Shown here: positions 10,301 through 23,200 of the stretch, one piece after another
Layout of the letters: every line of letters begins with the position of its first letter
Numbering within the stretch: position 1 is the first letter of the stretch
DNA from: Monarcha castaneiventris obscurior
Taxonomy: Eukaryota > Chordata > Aves > Passeriformes > Monarchidae
Direction: 5' to 3'
DNA: 64,000 nucleotides
NCBI GenBank assembly: GCA_026261815.1
Contig: JAMPIT010000258.1
Location: forward strand, 14,809,501 to 14,873,500
The notes under the pieces: model-generated
Seen by the model: the letters and a program-made list of their open reading frames with translations, nothing else
Told to the model about the DNA's origin: nothing
Databases searched by the model: none
Made by a program: the position numbers and the translations under genes

Positions 10301-13300
10301 TAATACATTGCTCTGGTTAAAGAAAGTTACCAAGTTATCAAATGTGATTAAGAAATACAAGAAATGGAAAGGATTACAGCATGTCTTTGACAATGAAGTT
10401 GAAGAAAAGGGGACTCCAGGTCTGAAACCATCAGACTTGCCTATTCTTTGTAGAAAATAAAAGAAATTGTTATCACCAGCATTTGTCTTCTCTCTCTAGT
10501 TATGCCTGTTACCTTCTGAGAGTTTTGAATATGCCAAAAATCTAGAAATGCCTTTAAAGAGCACAGCTGATGACTATTTGGATTAGTCCTATTCCTTCTA
10601 ATTTCCAACCAGGAAACTAAAGAGAAAATTAACATCAATTTACATTCTGAAGCATTTGGAGTGGAGAGGATTTTCCTGCCTTACAAGACCAACACACAAA
10701 AACCCATGAGGGGAAGGAGCTGAGAAAGGAGAGATGCTCTGGGTACAGGAGACCAAAGGTCCTGGCACATAGAGCTGAAAAAAAGGCATTATAGAGTCAG
10801 GACTGATGAAAATGCCAAGCCACAAATAACTATATAGACTAGAGATTCTTTAAGATACTTATTTAAAGCAAACAAGGGACTGTATTCAACCAGGAGCAAG
10901 AAGCAGAAGAGAGTCTTAGTGAACCACAATACAGGGCAGAGACTCCAGACCACAAGGCTCCAGTGGCTCCAACTGAAAGGTGTCCCACTGAAGCCAAGAT
11001 ACTTGCAATTATTCACAAGTCCAGGTATTATCCTCTTTGGAAAGTCTCTGCTATAGCAGAAACCCACCATGAAGCAGAATAAAAGCTCACATGGGCAGAG
11101 CTCGAACAGGCAGCTGAAGCAAAGCCTTCTGGAGGAATAACCACACACACACAGCCCCTGAAAAGCTGTGTCATCTTGTTCCAGTGATGGCACATCGTGT
11201 GCCATACCAAGAATGCTGAGAAGCCCAGCCAAACACACAAGAAACATTAAAGGAAGAGAGAAGCCTCGGAAACAGTTATTAGGAAAGTAATAAGGGAACA
11301 CAAAGTACAAGAGCAAGAATGAGCGTAACTGGGTGACCATGGGAACAGCTCACCAAATGAGAATACAATAATTACCAAATAGGCCAAAATGCCAAGAGAG
11401 AAGCACAGTAAGTTTCCATGTTAAAGAGGGTCTCTGGAGCCTAAGAGCAACTGGTGAAATTAAAACCAGGAGGAGTTAGGGAAACCCAGTGACTTTCATT
11501 TTTGGTTAATCTTTATCCCATCAGAGATGGAGTATTTTGCCATCCAGGCAGGAAGCAGAGACACCCACTCCAACAGGCATGAGGATGTATGAGACATGAG
11601 GTACTTTCTGGGATACTCATTGAACTGAAAAACCCCTTGTAGGCAAAGTCCATAAACATGACTAAGGGTCTGATTCCTACCATCCTACTGATTCGTGTAT
11701 TCAGGAATCAATTCCTGATTCAGCTCTGTACCGAGAGACACACAGAGCGAGACAGGCCTCAGCAGGTGTGTTTAAGGAGCATTTCCCCACCAGAATGGTG
11801 GCTGTAACATCCTGCCATGGACATTCAGGAGCCTTGACAGGGTCCCCTGCGTTAGGGATTCCTTGGCAGGTCTCCCCAAAGCCTCCTGTCCATAGCAGGA
11901 GCCTTTCCCAAAGGGTCCTGATTTTCTGTCATGGTATAGATCTTGCTGTATCCATCAGTAAAAGGAAATAAAAGAGTATTTTTGTAAAAGAATAAAAATC
12001 TGTAGCTGGCCTAGGTAAAAAACCCACAAGTTTATAGCACCCAAGGGCACTTACTTAACCTCCTTGGCAGTGCTCTGTAGTGCCCTTTCACACTGGAAGG
12101 ATGGGTCAAAAAACCCTTTCAGACATCATGTAGGACATCTTTCTGCAGGCTAGCATCTGCAGGTATTTCCTGGAAACCATTCTCTACAAAATAAAAACGG
12201 AACCCATTTGGAGAGAAACCATCCACACTCAGATGTTGCTCTTAGCTGTCTAGCAAAATCTCATCAGCACTAAAAATTGCTCACACATCTGGAAGAATCA
12301 GGGCAGTCATCTGAGAGTTATTCATTCCCAAGCCGCAGAGAGCTCTGTGTTAGGCCAGTGCTTTTTGAAGACATTCCCTTTCTTTTCTCAGCAACTGTGG
12401 GAGATGCTTCATTCTGCAGTTCATCAGTCCTAGAAAAGCCTTTCCTGATCATCTCTGATTCCAGCTCTGGGGCTCCAGGAGTTCTCAGACTGCTGCTCTG
12501 CAGCCAACGATCCGTGTTCCTTCAGCAGTAACTAAAATACAGTGTTAGCTTGCTTCTGCAAAATTAGCTTCTCACAACAGCAAGGGGTGCTTGCAGAAGC
12601 CTTGGGCCTCTACCTTCTCACCTGATGAGAGGTGATACATTGGTGCTTAGTGGCTAACACCATGTTAAATCTCTGCCTTGGAATAAAAAGGCTTGCTCTC
12701 ACATTAGAAATCTTACCAGAATTTTCTCACCAATTATAAAAGCAGAAAATTCCATGAGACTGAGACTCCTGCTTATGACCTTCAAAATGATACAAAATAT
12801 AATTGTTTGAGACAGCCACAAGTCCATTTCCCCTGCTCAAGCTTTGAAACGGAGAAATACCATCATTCTATGAATAGTTTGAACTCCATTTTCTGGAAGT
12901 AAGAAATTCAATCGCAAGACATAAATAATTTGACCAGTTTCACCCAGTTGCTCAACCATTAACAGTAAATGATTGCTCTGATGTGTCAGAAAGTTTCCTC
13001 AAGCTTCCCACCAATCCTCTCTACTGGTTTTTAAATATCCTGAGTCCTTTGACACCCAGCCTACCTAAATCATGTGGAACAACGGAGTAATTTAAAATTG
13101 ACAACAATTGTTGGTGACATTCAACAAAACACGAGTTTCCAGACTATCTCCAGGCAAGAATTAACATTATCAATGAAAACAGAAATTGTAGTACTTCCCA
13201 CTTCTGTAGTGTCTTACATGAGTAAGTCATTGGACTTCTTCAGTACTCTTTAGCTACCAATTAAGGAAAAAAAAGTGGCTTATTGTTATCTGGTTTTTTG

Positions 13301-14342
13301 GAATCTCTGGATTTAAGAAAGCCAAAAGTACTGTCAATAACAACATGGTATTTTTGTATGAGTAACATTTAACTTTCAAATTAAGAATTTTAGATCAGGC
13401 ATATATAATGGCAGGAAAAAAACTTCTACAGAGAAAGATTTTAAGTTGATTGCTTTTTCTGAAAATACCAGACAGATGAAAATGTGGAGTCGAAGACCAA
13501 AATACACTGGCACTAACTTCAATGCTGATATTTTTAAAATAGTTATATAATTAATTTTTGTAAATCCCTTACAGCTGTACCACCAATACAGTATAGTATT
13601 TTTAATAGGCTGTTTCATCACTTTATTTTTAGAGATGAAAAATGATCATGTCTTTTAAAATTGATATGTGAGGAAGAACTACTGCTGTGGGAAAGTAAAG
13701 GACTAAGTCTTTCACCAGGCACAGAATTATTTAAGACAACCCTTCCCCCTCCTCCTCCCCACTCATGTCAAGTAAGAAACTGAATAAAATTCTCCTATAA
13801 ACACTCACTTAAAAATAAAAAATTAGAAAAAAATGAATACATCTGAGAGATGAGTCTTTTTTTTTCTGCTGGGATCAAAGAGGTTCATTAAGCCAGATGT
13901 GCCTGGATTATTCTTATTACAGAGAGCCATAAAAACCTCATGGTTGCTTAGTAATCCAGTGTTGGCTTAGAAATAGTCAAAAGTTGGACAACAGATGAGT
14001 AACTGCACCATGTTGACCCAAACACACGTGCAACAGTTTAATGAATAAACTTCTTCAGAGCTGAGAAGTTCAGAATGCATCAAAGAATCGGCATTAATTT
14101 TTGTTTGCAGCCTCACATTGCACACTGGAGTCCTTATAGGGTCCTGGATTACTTTTCACAGGCTCCAACCTTCTTCTGGTGCGCCAGGTCCTCCAGATGG
14201 GTGTTGCAGCTTAGGACCTCTGGGAAGTGCAGGGGGGAAACCTGCAGCATCTCTCCTGGATGCAAGTGAGCTGCTGCTCTCTGAAAGGCTCCCGACCTGT
14301 GTGAGTTGTAATGGCAAGGCAAGAGACATTGGGCTGGCACAG
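7381..14342. other. intergenic AT-rich sequence, nothing recognised
   Basis: About 7 kb between the CpG island and the large minisatellite. Open frames do not exceed 183 codons, run on both strands without flanking splice sites that I can join, and show no family resemblance. A small near-palindrome, CAGGAAT-CA-ATTCCTG, occurs near 11700-11717. I see no RNA gene or clear transposon in this stretch. Confidence 0.6.
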
Positions 14343-15510
14343 CCGTGCTACACCTCCACCGTGCTACACCACCACCGTGCTACACCTCCACCGTGCTACA
14401 CCTCCACCATGCTACACCACCGCCGTGCTACACCACAACCGTGCTACACCACACCGTGCTACACCACCGCCGTGCTACACCACCACCGTGCTACACCACC
14501 GCCGTGCTACACCACCACCGTGCTACACCACCACCGTGCTACACCTCCACCGTGCTACACCACCACCGTGCTACACCACCGCCGTGCTACACCACAACCG
14601 TGCTACACCACAACCGTGCTACACCACCGCCGTGCTACACCACCACCGTGCTACACCACAACCGTGCTACACCACCACCGTGCTACACCACCACCGTGCT
14701 ACACCACCACCGTGCTACACCACCACCGTGCTACACCACAACCGTGCTACACCACCACCGTGCTACACCTCCACCGTGCTACACCTCCACCGTGCTACAC
14801 CACAGCCGTGCTACACCACAACCGTGCTACACCACCACCGTGCTACACCACAACCGTGCTACACCACCACCGTGCTACACCACCACCGTGCTACACCACC
14901 ACCGTGCTACACCTCCACCGTGCTACACCTCCACCGTGCTACACCACAGCCGTGCTACACCACAACCGTGCTACACCACCGCCGTGCTACACCACCACCG
15001 TGCTACACCACCGCCGTGCTACACCACCGCCGTGCTACACCACCGCCGTGCTACACCTCCGCCGTGCTACACCACCGCCGTGCTACACCTCCACCGTGCT
15101 ACACCACCACCGTGCTACACCACCGCCGTGCTACACCACCGCCGTGCTACACCACCGCCGTGCTACACCTCCACCGTGCTACACCTCCACCGTGCTACAC
15201 CACCGCCGTGCTACACCACAACCGTGCTACACCACCACCGTGCTACACCACCGCCGTGCTACACCACCACCGTGCTACACCTCCACCGTGCTACACCTCC
15301 ACCGTGCTACACCACAACCGTGCTACACCACCGCCGTGCTACACCACCACCGTGCTACACCACAACCGTGCTACACCACCACCGTGCTACACCTCCACCG
15401 TGCTACACCACCACCGTGCTACACCACAACCGTGCTACACCACAGCCGTGCTACACCACAACCGTGCTACACCACCGCCGTGCTACACCACCGCCGTGCT
15501 ACACCACCAG
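14343..15510 (+). repeat. 16-bp minisatellite, about 73 copies
   Basis: About 1.17 kb of direct tandem repeats of CGTGCTACACCACCAC. The variable part of the unit occurs in at least five versions (CCACC-ACC, CCTCC-ACC, CCACC-GCC, CCACA-ACC, CCACA-GCC); the core CCGTGCTACAC is almost invariant. One unit near 14448 is two bases short. Because 16 is not a multiple of 3 and the plus strand has no stop in any frame of the unit, all three plus-strand frames stay open for more than 430 codons and encode the same 16-residue cycle (RATPPPCYTTTVLHHH). This is a property of the repeat and not evidence of a gene. Each unit carries at least one CpG. Confidence 0.97.
14768..15055 (+). repeat. 144-bp higher-order duplication inside the minisatellite
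   Basis: Nine consecutive 16-bp units are repeated in the same variant order. The series TCC, TCC, ACAGCC, ACAACC begins at 14768 and again at 14912, exactly 144 bp later. The five units between the two series are variants of ACC and AAC type. This shows a block duplication of nine units on top of single-unit expansion. The exact end of the second block is approximate, since the variants diverge again after about 14960. Confidence 0.7.
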
Positions 15511-16834
15511 ACTTCAGCCGTTGTCTTTGAAGCAGGAGATGCCAAACCTCACCTCAGTCCCCGTTTTCAACCACAGACACCATATGCTCTTTACTTCTCT
15601 TCAGAAACTGCTGAGGCTGCTTAAAGTTTTCCAAACTATCCAGCCTAGACAGCCATTCACACAGATCAAAATGTAGACATCTCTAAAACTAATAAAATGG
15701 AAAAAAGTTCACAAAAATTCTACAGTTTATTATTTTTCGGTTTTATAGTTTGAGGCTCACCTTTTTGTCTTGAGTGCTTATGACAATAGAATGTGCATAC
15801 AAAAAATAATGCTTATGATTATCAGATGTTCAGCTTTATAGTGGTCAGCCAACACATGTACACTGGCTGCCCTTTTCCAAAAATAAATATTCTCTCTTAA
15901 TAGCATACTTGCAATGACTCAATGTTATGTATGCAAATGTAAAAGCACTCTTATTTACCTGTTGGAAAAAATCGATTTTAAAAAAAGTTCTCATCAAAAT
16001 TAATATTTTTATATCTCAGAAATTATTTCTATAGTTTAAAGACACATTAAGTTGGACAAATATCACTCAATGTTTTTACAATATTTACACCATTCTTGTG
16101 GTGACCCTAGGCTTAAAGAAATCATTTTCTAATCAATAGTATTTTTAGAAGTGTTTTTGTTTGGGGTTTTGGGGTTTTTGTCATTTGCTGTTAAATTTGG
16201 GTCAGTTCATTTGGAGTACTCATAGACCCTAAATAACTATGTTTGTTAAAGCAGACTCCTGAGCAAATAACGGCAATTAAGAAGTATGAAATCCTTCTAA
16301 CAAAAATAAAAATAAACCAATAAAAGCCTCTCTTAAATCCATCTGGATATTTCAGTGATATCTCTTTATATGAACATAGCTTTCATTTTCAGAAATATCA
16401 TCTATACCAGGTCCAGTTTACTGCAGCAAAATTCCAGTAACTGTCAAATGCACCCAGGGTTTTTATGTTGTGACATGGAAGAAGAGCATTTCACAAGTGC
16501 CTTTGACAGCCAGCAGCAGCTCTTTGTCTCCTCTCAAAGGAGACATCTTTTTAGAGGATGGAAAAGATTTTGAAGGCCTTTGGTTTAACAAGTTCAGTAA
16601 TAAGACTTACTTTTGGGCTTCATATGGATTGCTGGAAGAAACCACATGTACCAGTTACTGCCAGGCAAACACTCCTGTCCTACACATAGAACTGGAGATG
16701 ATATGGCAATCCAAAGAAATGAAGGCATGCATCTATTTTAAGATCATTTTATTATCCTCATGATACTTTTGCGGAAATGCTGGTGCCAGCAGGAGCACTA
16801 GAAGTCTGATCCCTGCTGTCAGACTGTCATCAAG
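15511..16834. other. intergenic AT-rich sequence, nothing recognised
   Basis: This stretch separates the minisatellite from the CR1 fragment. It is AT-rich with short T runs and no supported gene. Two short plus-strand frames near 16355-16763 overlap each other and have no recognisable homology. Confidence 0.6.
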
Positions 16835-17265
16835 AGGAATCTAAGTGGCACCAAAATGTCCAGTTTTGGGCTCCTCACTTCAAGACAAACATCAAGGGGC
16901 TGGAGTCTTTCAGAGAAGAGCAATGGAGCTGGGGGAGGGTCTTCAGCACAGGTCTCATGAGGAGCAGCTGAGGAAGCTGGGGGTGTTTAGGCTGAAGAAA
17001 AGGAGGCTTGGGGCAATCCTCTTTGCTCTCTACAACTGCCTGAAAGGAGGATGTCGTGAGGTCATCATGGTCATCTTCTACCATGTCCCAAGTGAAAGGA
17101 TGAGAGGAAATGGCCTTAAGTTGCGCTGGGAGAAGTTCAGATTGGATATTAGAAAAAACTTTTCACTGAGAGTGGTTAGGCATTGGAATAAATTGCCCAA
17201 GGATGTGGTGGGGATCACCAGCTCTGGAAGCATTATTTCACTTAGAAGTCTGACAGGAAAAAAAA
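16835..17265 (+). mobile_element. CR1-type LINE 3' fragment (end of ORF2)
   Basis: The plus strand carries diagnostic phrases of the avian CR1 3' end: CAGTTTTGGGCTCCTCACTT, GAGCAGCTGAGGAAGCTGGG, CTCTCTACAACTGCCTGAAA, GAGAGGAAATGGCCTTAAGT and GATATTAGAAAAAACTTTTC. Translated, the second half gives the ORF2 C-terminal pattern: a LKGGC block, then RMRGNGLKL, a RLDIRKNF block and HWNKLP. A 147-codon open frame happens to persist from 16845 to 17288. The copy is 5' truncated, as is usual for CR1, and diverged. I do not see the usual CR1 terminal microsatellite. The element is inactive. Confidence 0.9.
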
Positions 17266-20200
17266 AGTCTAATCATCATTTTGCATAGCGGCAGGTAACA
17301 TATTACTCCACAGTTGTAAATAAATTTAACAGAATAGTTACCAGGGAAATAATTGCTAAGACTGACAGTTGCTTCCTTGTTGATGCTGGGGGATTTATTT
17401 TCCATTCTTTCCTATGTCTCTCCAGTTCAGCTGCTTCCCTCATTTGACAGTCTTCCATAAAGACACTGAAGAAAGGGATACCACAAGGCATTTGGAAGAG
17501 GGAGAGTTTACAAAACATATAAATAGACTGTACTGTATCCAGAATAATTAGCTGTAAGCAAAGTAATAAAAAATGTGGGGAACTTACAAGTATGCCAGAT
17601 GATTGAAAATCCAAGTTACTCAGACATTAGGGAGAGGTTGCATGCTATAAGCACATAGGATAAATGCCACTGCATAATTGGGGGGGGGGGGGGGGAGGGG
17701 AGAAAGTAAGCAATGAGCTACATTCAGACCAAATGCATGTAATACATCTGAAATATCCATTGAGCCAGATGTTAATTTAGCTCATGACCCTAAAAATACA
17801 TTTCTGCAATCTTATGCAGAATGTGCAATGAAGGATGCATTTTCCAGATTATTTACTGAAAACTGAATTATTCTGAAATGCTTCTGGGGAGAATTATTTT
17901 TTCAAAAAAGAACAGTAAGCACTGAAAGTATACCTCACTTCTATTGTGTAAGCAGCTAGTTCTCAGTGAAAAACCCTGTCCCTCCTTGCCCCCTGCTGTT
18001 ATGTTTTAAAAATTAATGCAGAACTCCATCAGATCAATGTTTATTTCAGACAGGGAGTTTTTGGCTGAGCTGTAGCTGATGTCTTTGACATGTTTTAAGT
18101 AGTGTATCAGAATGAATCGCCTGCTTTGGTAATACCACATTATATTGCTGTCTCTTGTTTGGAGAAGTAACGTGTGACAAGGGAACCTTTAAGAATTCAG
18201 TCTTCAGTTTGGGAGACAATTACATGCACTCATGCTGTGATATGTGACTTCAGTCCATTAAGCAGCAGCAACCCTGAACTCACGCACTCCATAAATACAC
18301 CTCCCTGATTTACCTCCTACAGCCTAAAATAATAACTGATCATCTCACCTTGTGTTTCCCAGAATAACAATACAGAACAAACCCTCAATGGAACCATTTA
18401 AACCATTCTGTTTTACTAAAGGTCTCAATGCATGGTACTAAGAGGAGCCTGCAGCACTTTCTAGCCACGGGCAGAGGAGCTGGATGCAGAGGGAAGTGGA
18501 CCCAGTTCAGGGGGGTTATGTCATCCTGTTATCCTCCAGCCTTCACCACTACTTGGTAATTTCTAAACAGAGTTTTAAATGTGTGTAAAACATAACAGAT
18601 ATAGTTGGTTGCCATAATATATAGTGATCCCCTCAAACTGAAAGGCTTCTTGGGACATTGAGATGCCTTCTTACTCTCAAAAGTGCACTTTTTGCAGAGG
18701 CACATTCAGAGCTTGAGGCAAGTCTGGCAGCTGGAGATAGATGCTGGCTGTGCTGCATCCCCTGAATTGCTCACTTCAGCCAGGGACTATCAGTAACATC
18801 ATGTTCTCAATGGGATGCAAGATTTGTTTCATCTCATTCAGTGGCTTCCTCTCCTGCAGGAACCATTCTACCCAGTAATAACATCAGATAAATGTATCAT
18901 AGCAGAGTCTGGCCCTTTGCAACCTTGCACCTCCATGATCTCTCTAGCATAATAGCATGGAGTTCCTTAATACAAAACTGCTTCCTTTCCAGTCTGTTGT
19001 ATAATTCCAAGTGCTCTAAATTCAAAAAGCTCGGTGGATGGTGGCACTTCAAATTGCATTGGGCAATTTTTTGTACTGTAAGCACATAAAATCTGAAAAT
19101 ATTATCCTTCCAAGCAATGCCAGTTGTGTTAGTGACTTTTTTAGTTGTCAGTTATTTGGATTGACATTTCTAACATCACACTAGAGTCCACAGCACAGGC
19201 TTGCTATCTTCTGCTTGAGCTCACACATCCAGAAGCTGGCAAACAGCAGCATACTACACTCTGATTATATTCCTGCCCAATTTTAAAACCAGGAACAGTC
19301 CACTAATAGGAGGGAATTTAGTTTTCCCATTTAACTCAGCTGCACCTCCTGAAAATGTCCCAAGAACCCCAGGGAAGCCCATTCTTCTATATTTCACTTC
19401 TGCATGCTCCTTTTCCCTTTTCCTGCCCTTTCCCCCTGCATTTATGCTCTGCGAGGCTGCAGTCAGAGTGTTTGGCACCTTGTTTGGTGTTCTGCTTTCA
19501 CTGACAGCTGAGCTTCCCTCTGCTCCCTGTAAGGGGAAGGACACACACAGAGGTAATTAGGGAGCCAAACAATGCTGCACTCTGAACAGCGAGCCACAGA
19601 GCTGGGTCTTGTATGCGGCTTTGTTTGTAACTTATGTGGTCCTCACGCAATAGCCTTGTTGGAATACTTTGATAACCTCTCACAAAACATTTCAGCATAG
19701 CCAGGGAAGGTTTCCTTGGCAAACCAAACCAGTATTTCATCCCTTGGCTGTATACAAGCATGGTCTTCTTTTCCATATCAATTTTTCTCCTCTTCCAATG
19801 TTGCACACCCATCTATCATAAGGTTTCATCAATAAATACTAGTCTATAGCACTACATATAGGAATTTAGAATAGAAAAAAGAATTTTCAGTAATAGAATT
19901 TTATTAACATTTATTGAATATACACGCAGCCCACAAATGTCATTCAGAGGTTGAAACATGCCCCAGCTAACTCAAAGGGAACCATGACAACATCTTTAAA
20001 ACTTCACCCATCATATTAGGGTGGAAAAAAAATCTCACCCTTCCCCCAGTGAACATATTTAGAGCAGTTCAGCCAGCTTGATTATAGCTGCCCAAAATGC
20101 TTTCAAAATGTTAGAAACAGCTCTCTCCATTTGCTGGGTCTCATGACAGATGATAAAATAGTTTTATCCTGCTCTTGTACTTACGTGTTGTGGTTTCTAT

Positions 20201-23200
20201 CTTTTTTCCAAGATGTTCTGACATTTGTTAAATTACTTCTATATTGTTTGCTGACAGCATAATTTACCTCAAGAAATGTTATAGCCAATTGTATGAAAGT
20301 CTTGAATCGCTTTCCCAACAGCAGGTGATGATATCTCACACCAGGGCTTTGTTTTGGTCTGCTTCCCTTTGTCAAATTTTCAGTTTTAATTTGCCTTGCA
20401 ATTGTGGAATCCTAAATGTACTACGGTAGAAATTCACAGTGAGTGGAATAGCAAATCACTTAGAAATTTTCCACCAGACAACTTGGATACTGTTTCTTAT
20501 GTAAAGGAGTAAAATAAGTACTAGTTTTAGTCTCTCAGTAGAGCAAGAGAAGCTATGCTCTGGAATGATATTTATAAGTATAGGTCATACTTTGCATGTC
20601 TTCTCTTCAAGAAGAGTGGTTAAGAAACCTTCATTTTTGCCTAAACACGATATATTCATGAGTCCTTTGTTCCATACTGCATAGAGTATTTCAGCATCCT
20701 TAACTGACAGTACAATGCTGCAAGCTGCTGCTCCAACTCCTTGTAAACAGCAAACCTGAAATTCATTATCTTGTTTTACTTGAAGTTTAATCAAGCTGAG
20801 CAAGTACATCCTCTTTTCTATAGAATTTCTACTTGCAAAAAGCTACCTATTGCTTTTAAATATACAAATATATAAGCAAAAAGTTGCAGTCTATGACATT
20901 CTTCTCAAAGAGACAGATTTTAACTTGTTTCCTAAAGAGGCATCTCACAGGGACACAGCTCTATCGGTTTCACATAAAATATTTACAGTAAGCAGCAAAT
21001 GCTCATGAGGAGAGTGAGGGTTCAGTGTTTTTCACCTGTGTTATCAACATCCACACCACCACCTAAGGCTGAACACATCTTAGGGCAAGAAGAGTCACAG
21101 ATAATTTTGGTGAGATATTTGTGTGCCTGTGACAGGAATAGGAAAAAAAGCCCTGAGAAACCATGGGGGTGAAATAGCATGAAGATGCAGCTTAAAAAAC
21201 TTCTTTGGGAACATCTCACAGATCATCTAAGTATGCAGTTTTACTGAAAATATACTTATGCTTCTCTGATTTTTCAGGTACTATGACATGACTTTATAGA
21301 GGTTAAATGTGACTGCTTTAGAGAACAGTTTACTCCACTGTTGAGTGTTACTCTGCAATAGAATACCTTTTCTGACCTTTTTACAGACCTCTCATACAAG
21401 TGAAGAAAAATTGTAATAGGATGTCTGCCCCAAACCTTTGAAAGGTTGGTTTATAGACTCCATACTTTATACAAACAACTTCAAATCCTTTTGAATCTGG
21501 AAGAATATACATGCCTGACATGGAAGTTACAGTCTCCTATGTATTTAGGGCATGTTAGGACATCAATCTCTTAATGGAGAAGGAAAGTTTCTCATCCTGA
21601 ACCTCATGTTGTGCCTTCTCAGGGCGAAACACAAGCAGTTTATTTCCAGGACCTTGCAGTCAGGGCTGCCTTATGTGATGATCCAGAGACAAATGGACTA
21701 TACTCAGCAGCCTCTGGCCTAACTGGGTCTGAACCAGGACCTTCCCTTCACTGAACATTAAAGCTGCTTAAAGAAAAGAGCATGAAGAAAATGCCACTAC
21801 ACCCCAAATACCTCAGTCTTTAAAGATTCAGAGGTGTTTCAGACTGACATAATAGTGGGAATGAGAAAACTTGAGGTCAGCCTGGCATATCTTGCTGTGT
21901 CGTGGGCCAATGGGGATGAGACAGATTTGGTGGGGGTGTCCAATGCCAGTCTCAGGTGAATCATGCTATGCCATCCTCAGGGTAACAGGTCAGCATTGTG
22001 AGGGGGTCCAACACCACCATGAGGCGTTCTTCAAATTCAGCGGCACTTGTACTACCTGAAGGGCCCCTTTATCTTCCTCAGCACATTGTTCATTTGATCT
22101 GACCAATGCAAACATGAAGAAACTGTGCTGAGGCCTATTTTTGCTGCTAGTTTTGAACCTCTTTGCAATGCAGTAAGGCACATGGGCTCTGCAACAGCAT
22201 CAGTCTCGGTGGCATAGGTACTTCAGACACTGCAGGGCTGGTTCAGTGGACAATGTTCCCTTTGGACAGCAGAGTCAAAGGCAAATGCAATTGAAAGTGC
22301 AATTGAAAATGCAGTCACTACTCAGGTCAGCTGCTTATATTTCTCATGTACAACCAATCAATTCTGTCCTCACTTAAATTTGTTTTCCACTAACTGCGCC
22401 AATTTCCATGATGCTTATACTAGATTTACACTAATGAGAAGAGTAGAACCAGACCTGCTAAATTCCCTGAAAGTTGTCTTCGTTTCAGTTTTGGCTTTTT
22501 TCAGCTCATCTAATAACAAGAGGTGCAAGACTTACTCAGTAACAATTCTTCAGCCAACAACTGACAGTAACAAGAATAATTGAAGGAAGTATTGCTGTTC
22601 TTCACAAAGCATTTGTAAATGATGAAAAATTCTTTACATCTGGCATTTTCATTTAACAGCAGGTACTTTTCATAATTTCCTAGGATATATCCATAAGAGA
22701 AGGGTATTAAACAATCCAACAAAAGCAGTTCATATCTATAAAGCATATTAAATACTGATGTCTGGCTTGGGCCTGGGACAGAACTGAACTGGTGACAAAG
22801 CAAAGAAGCCATCTCCCAAGATGTCACATAGTAAAAACCAGTGTTAGTTCATTTTCCATCTCATTTTCCATCCTGATTCAACAACCTTTTTGAAATGAAT
22901 GAATGCAGCTCCTTGATGACTTTTCCAGCCTTGTTTTAGAAGAGGAAATGGAAAAGACTGTGGTTGACGCATTAGAAACAAGGGGAAAGTTGTGTAAGCT
23001 TTGTCATGTTTCTTCTTAATTCTAGAGAAAGATGAGCTCTTTTTTGTAGGAAGCTTATTAGAATGGGCAAGTATTACAAATATTCTGGAAATTAACAGTT
23101 TGTGGCTGGTAACCTTTGATGGTGAAAGTCTGTTCAAAGGGCCAGATCCAATGGGAAGCTTGTAATAGCAAACATTGTAATTGACAATGAATAAAGACTT

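Noticed and set aside
10789..11340. A 183-codon minus-strand frame, the longest non-repeat frame in the intergenic region
   Set aside because: Cysteine- and phenylalanine-rich composition without domains, overlapped by another minus-strand frame, and no flanking splice pattern; most likely chance.
11700..11717. Near-perfect palindrome CAGGAAT-CA-ATTCCTG as a binding site or hairpin
   Set aside because: Short palindromes of this size are expected by chance in 64 kb, and no supporting context is present.
14118..15676. Three overlapping plus-strand open frames of 437-470 codons across the minisatellite
   Set aside because: They are the same 16-bp repeat read in three frames; there is no upstream exon, no conserved domain and no codon bias beyond the repeat.
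16845..17288. A 147-codon open frame as a host gene
   Set aside because: Its sequence is the CR1 LINE ORF2 C-terminal region; it is part of a truncated retroposon.
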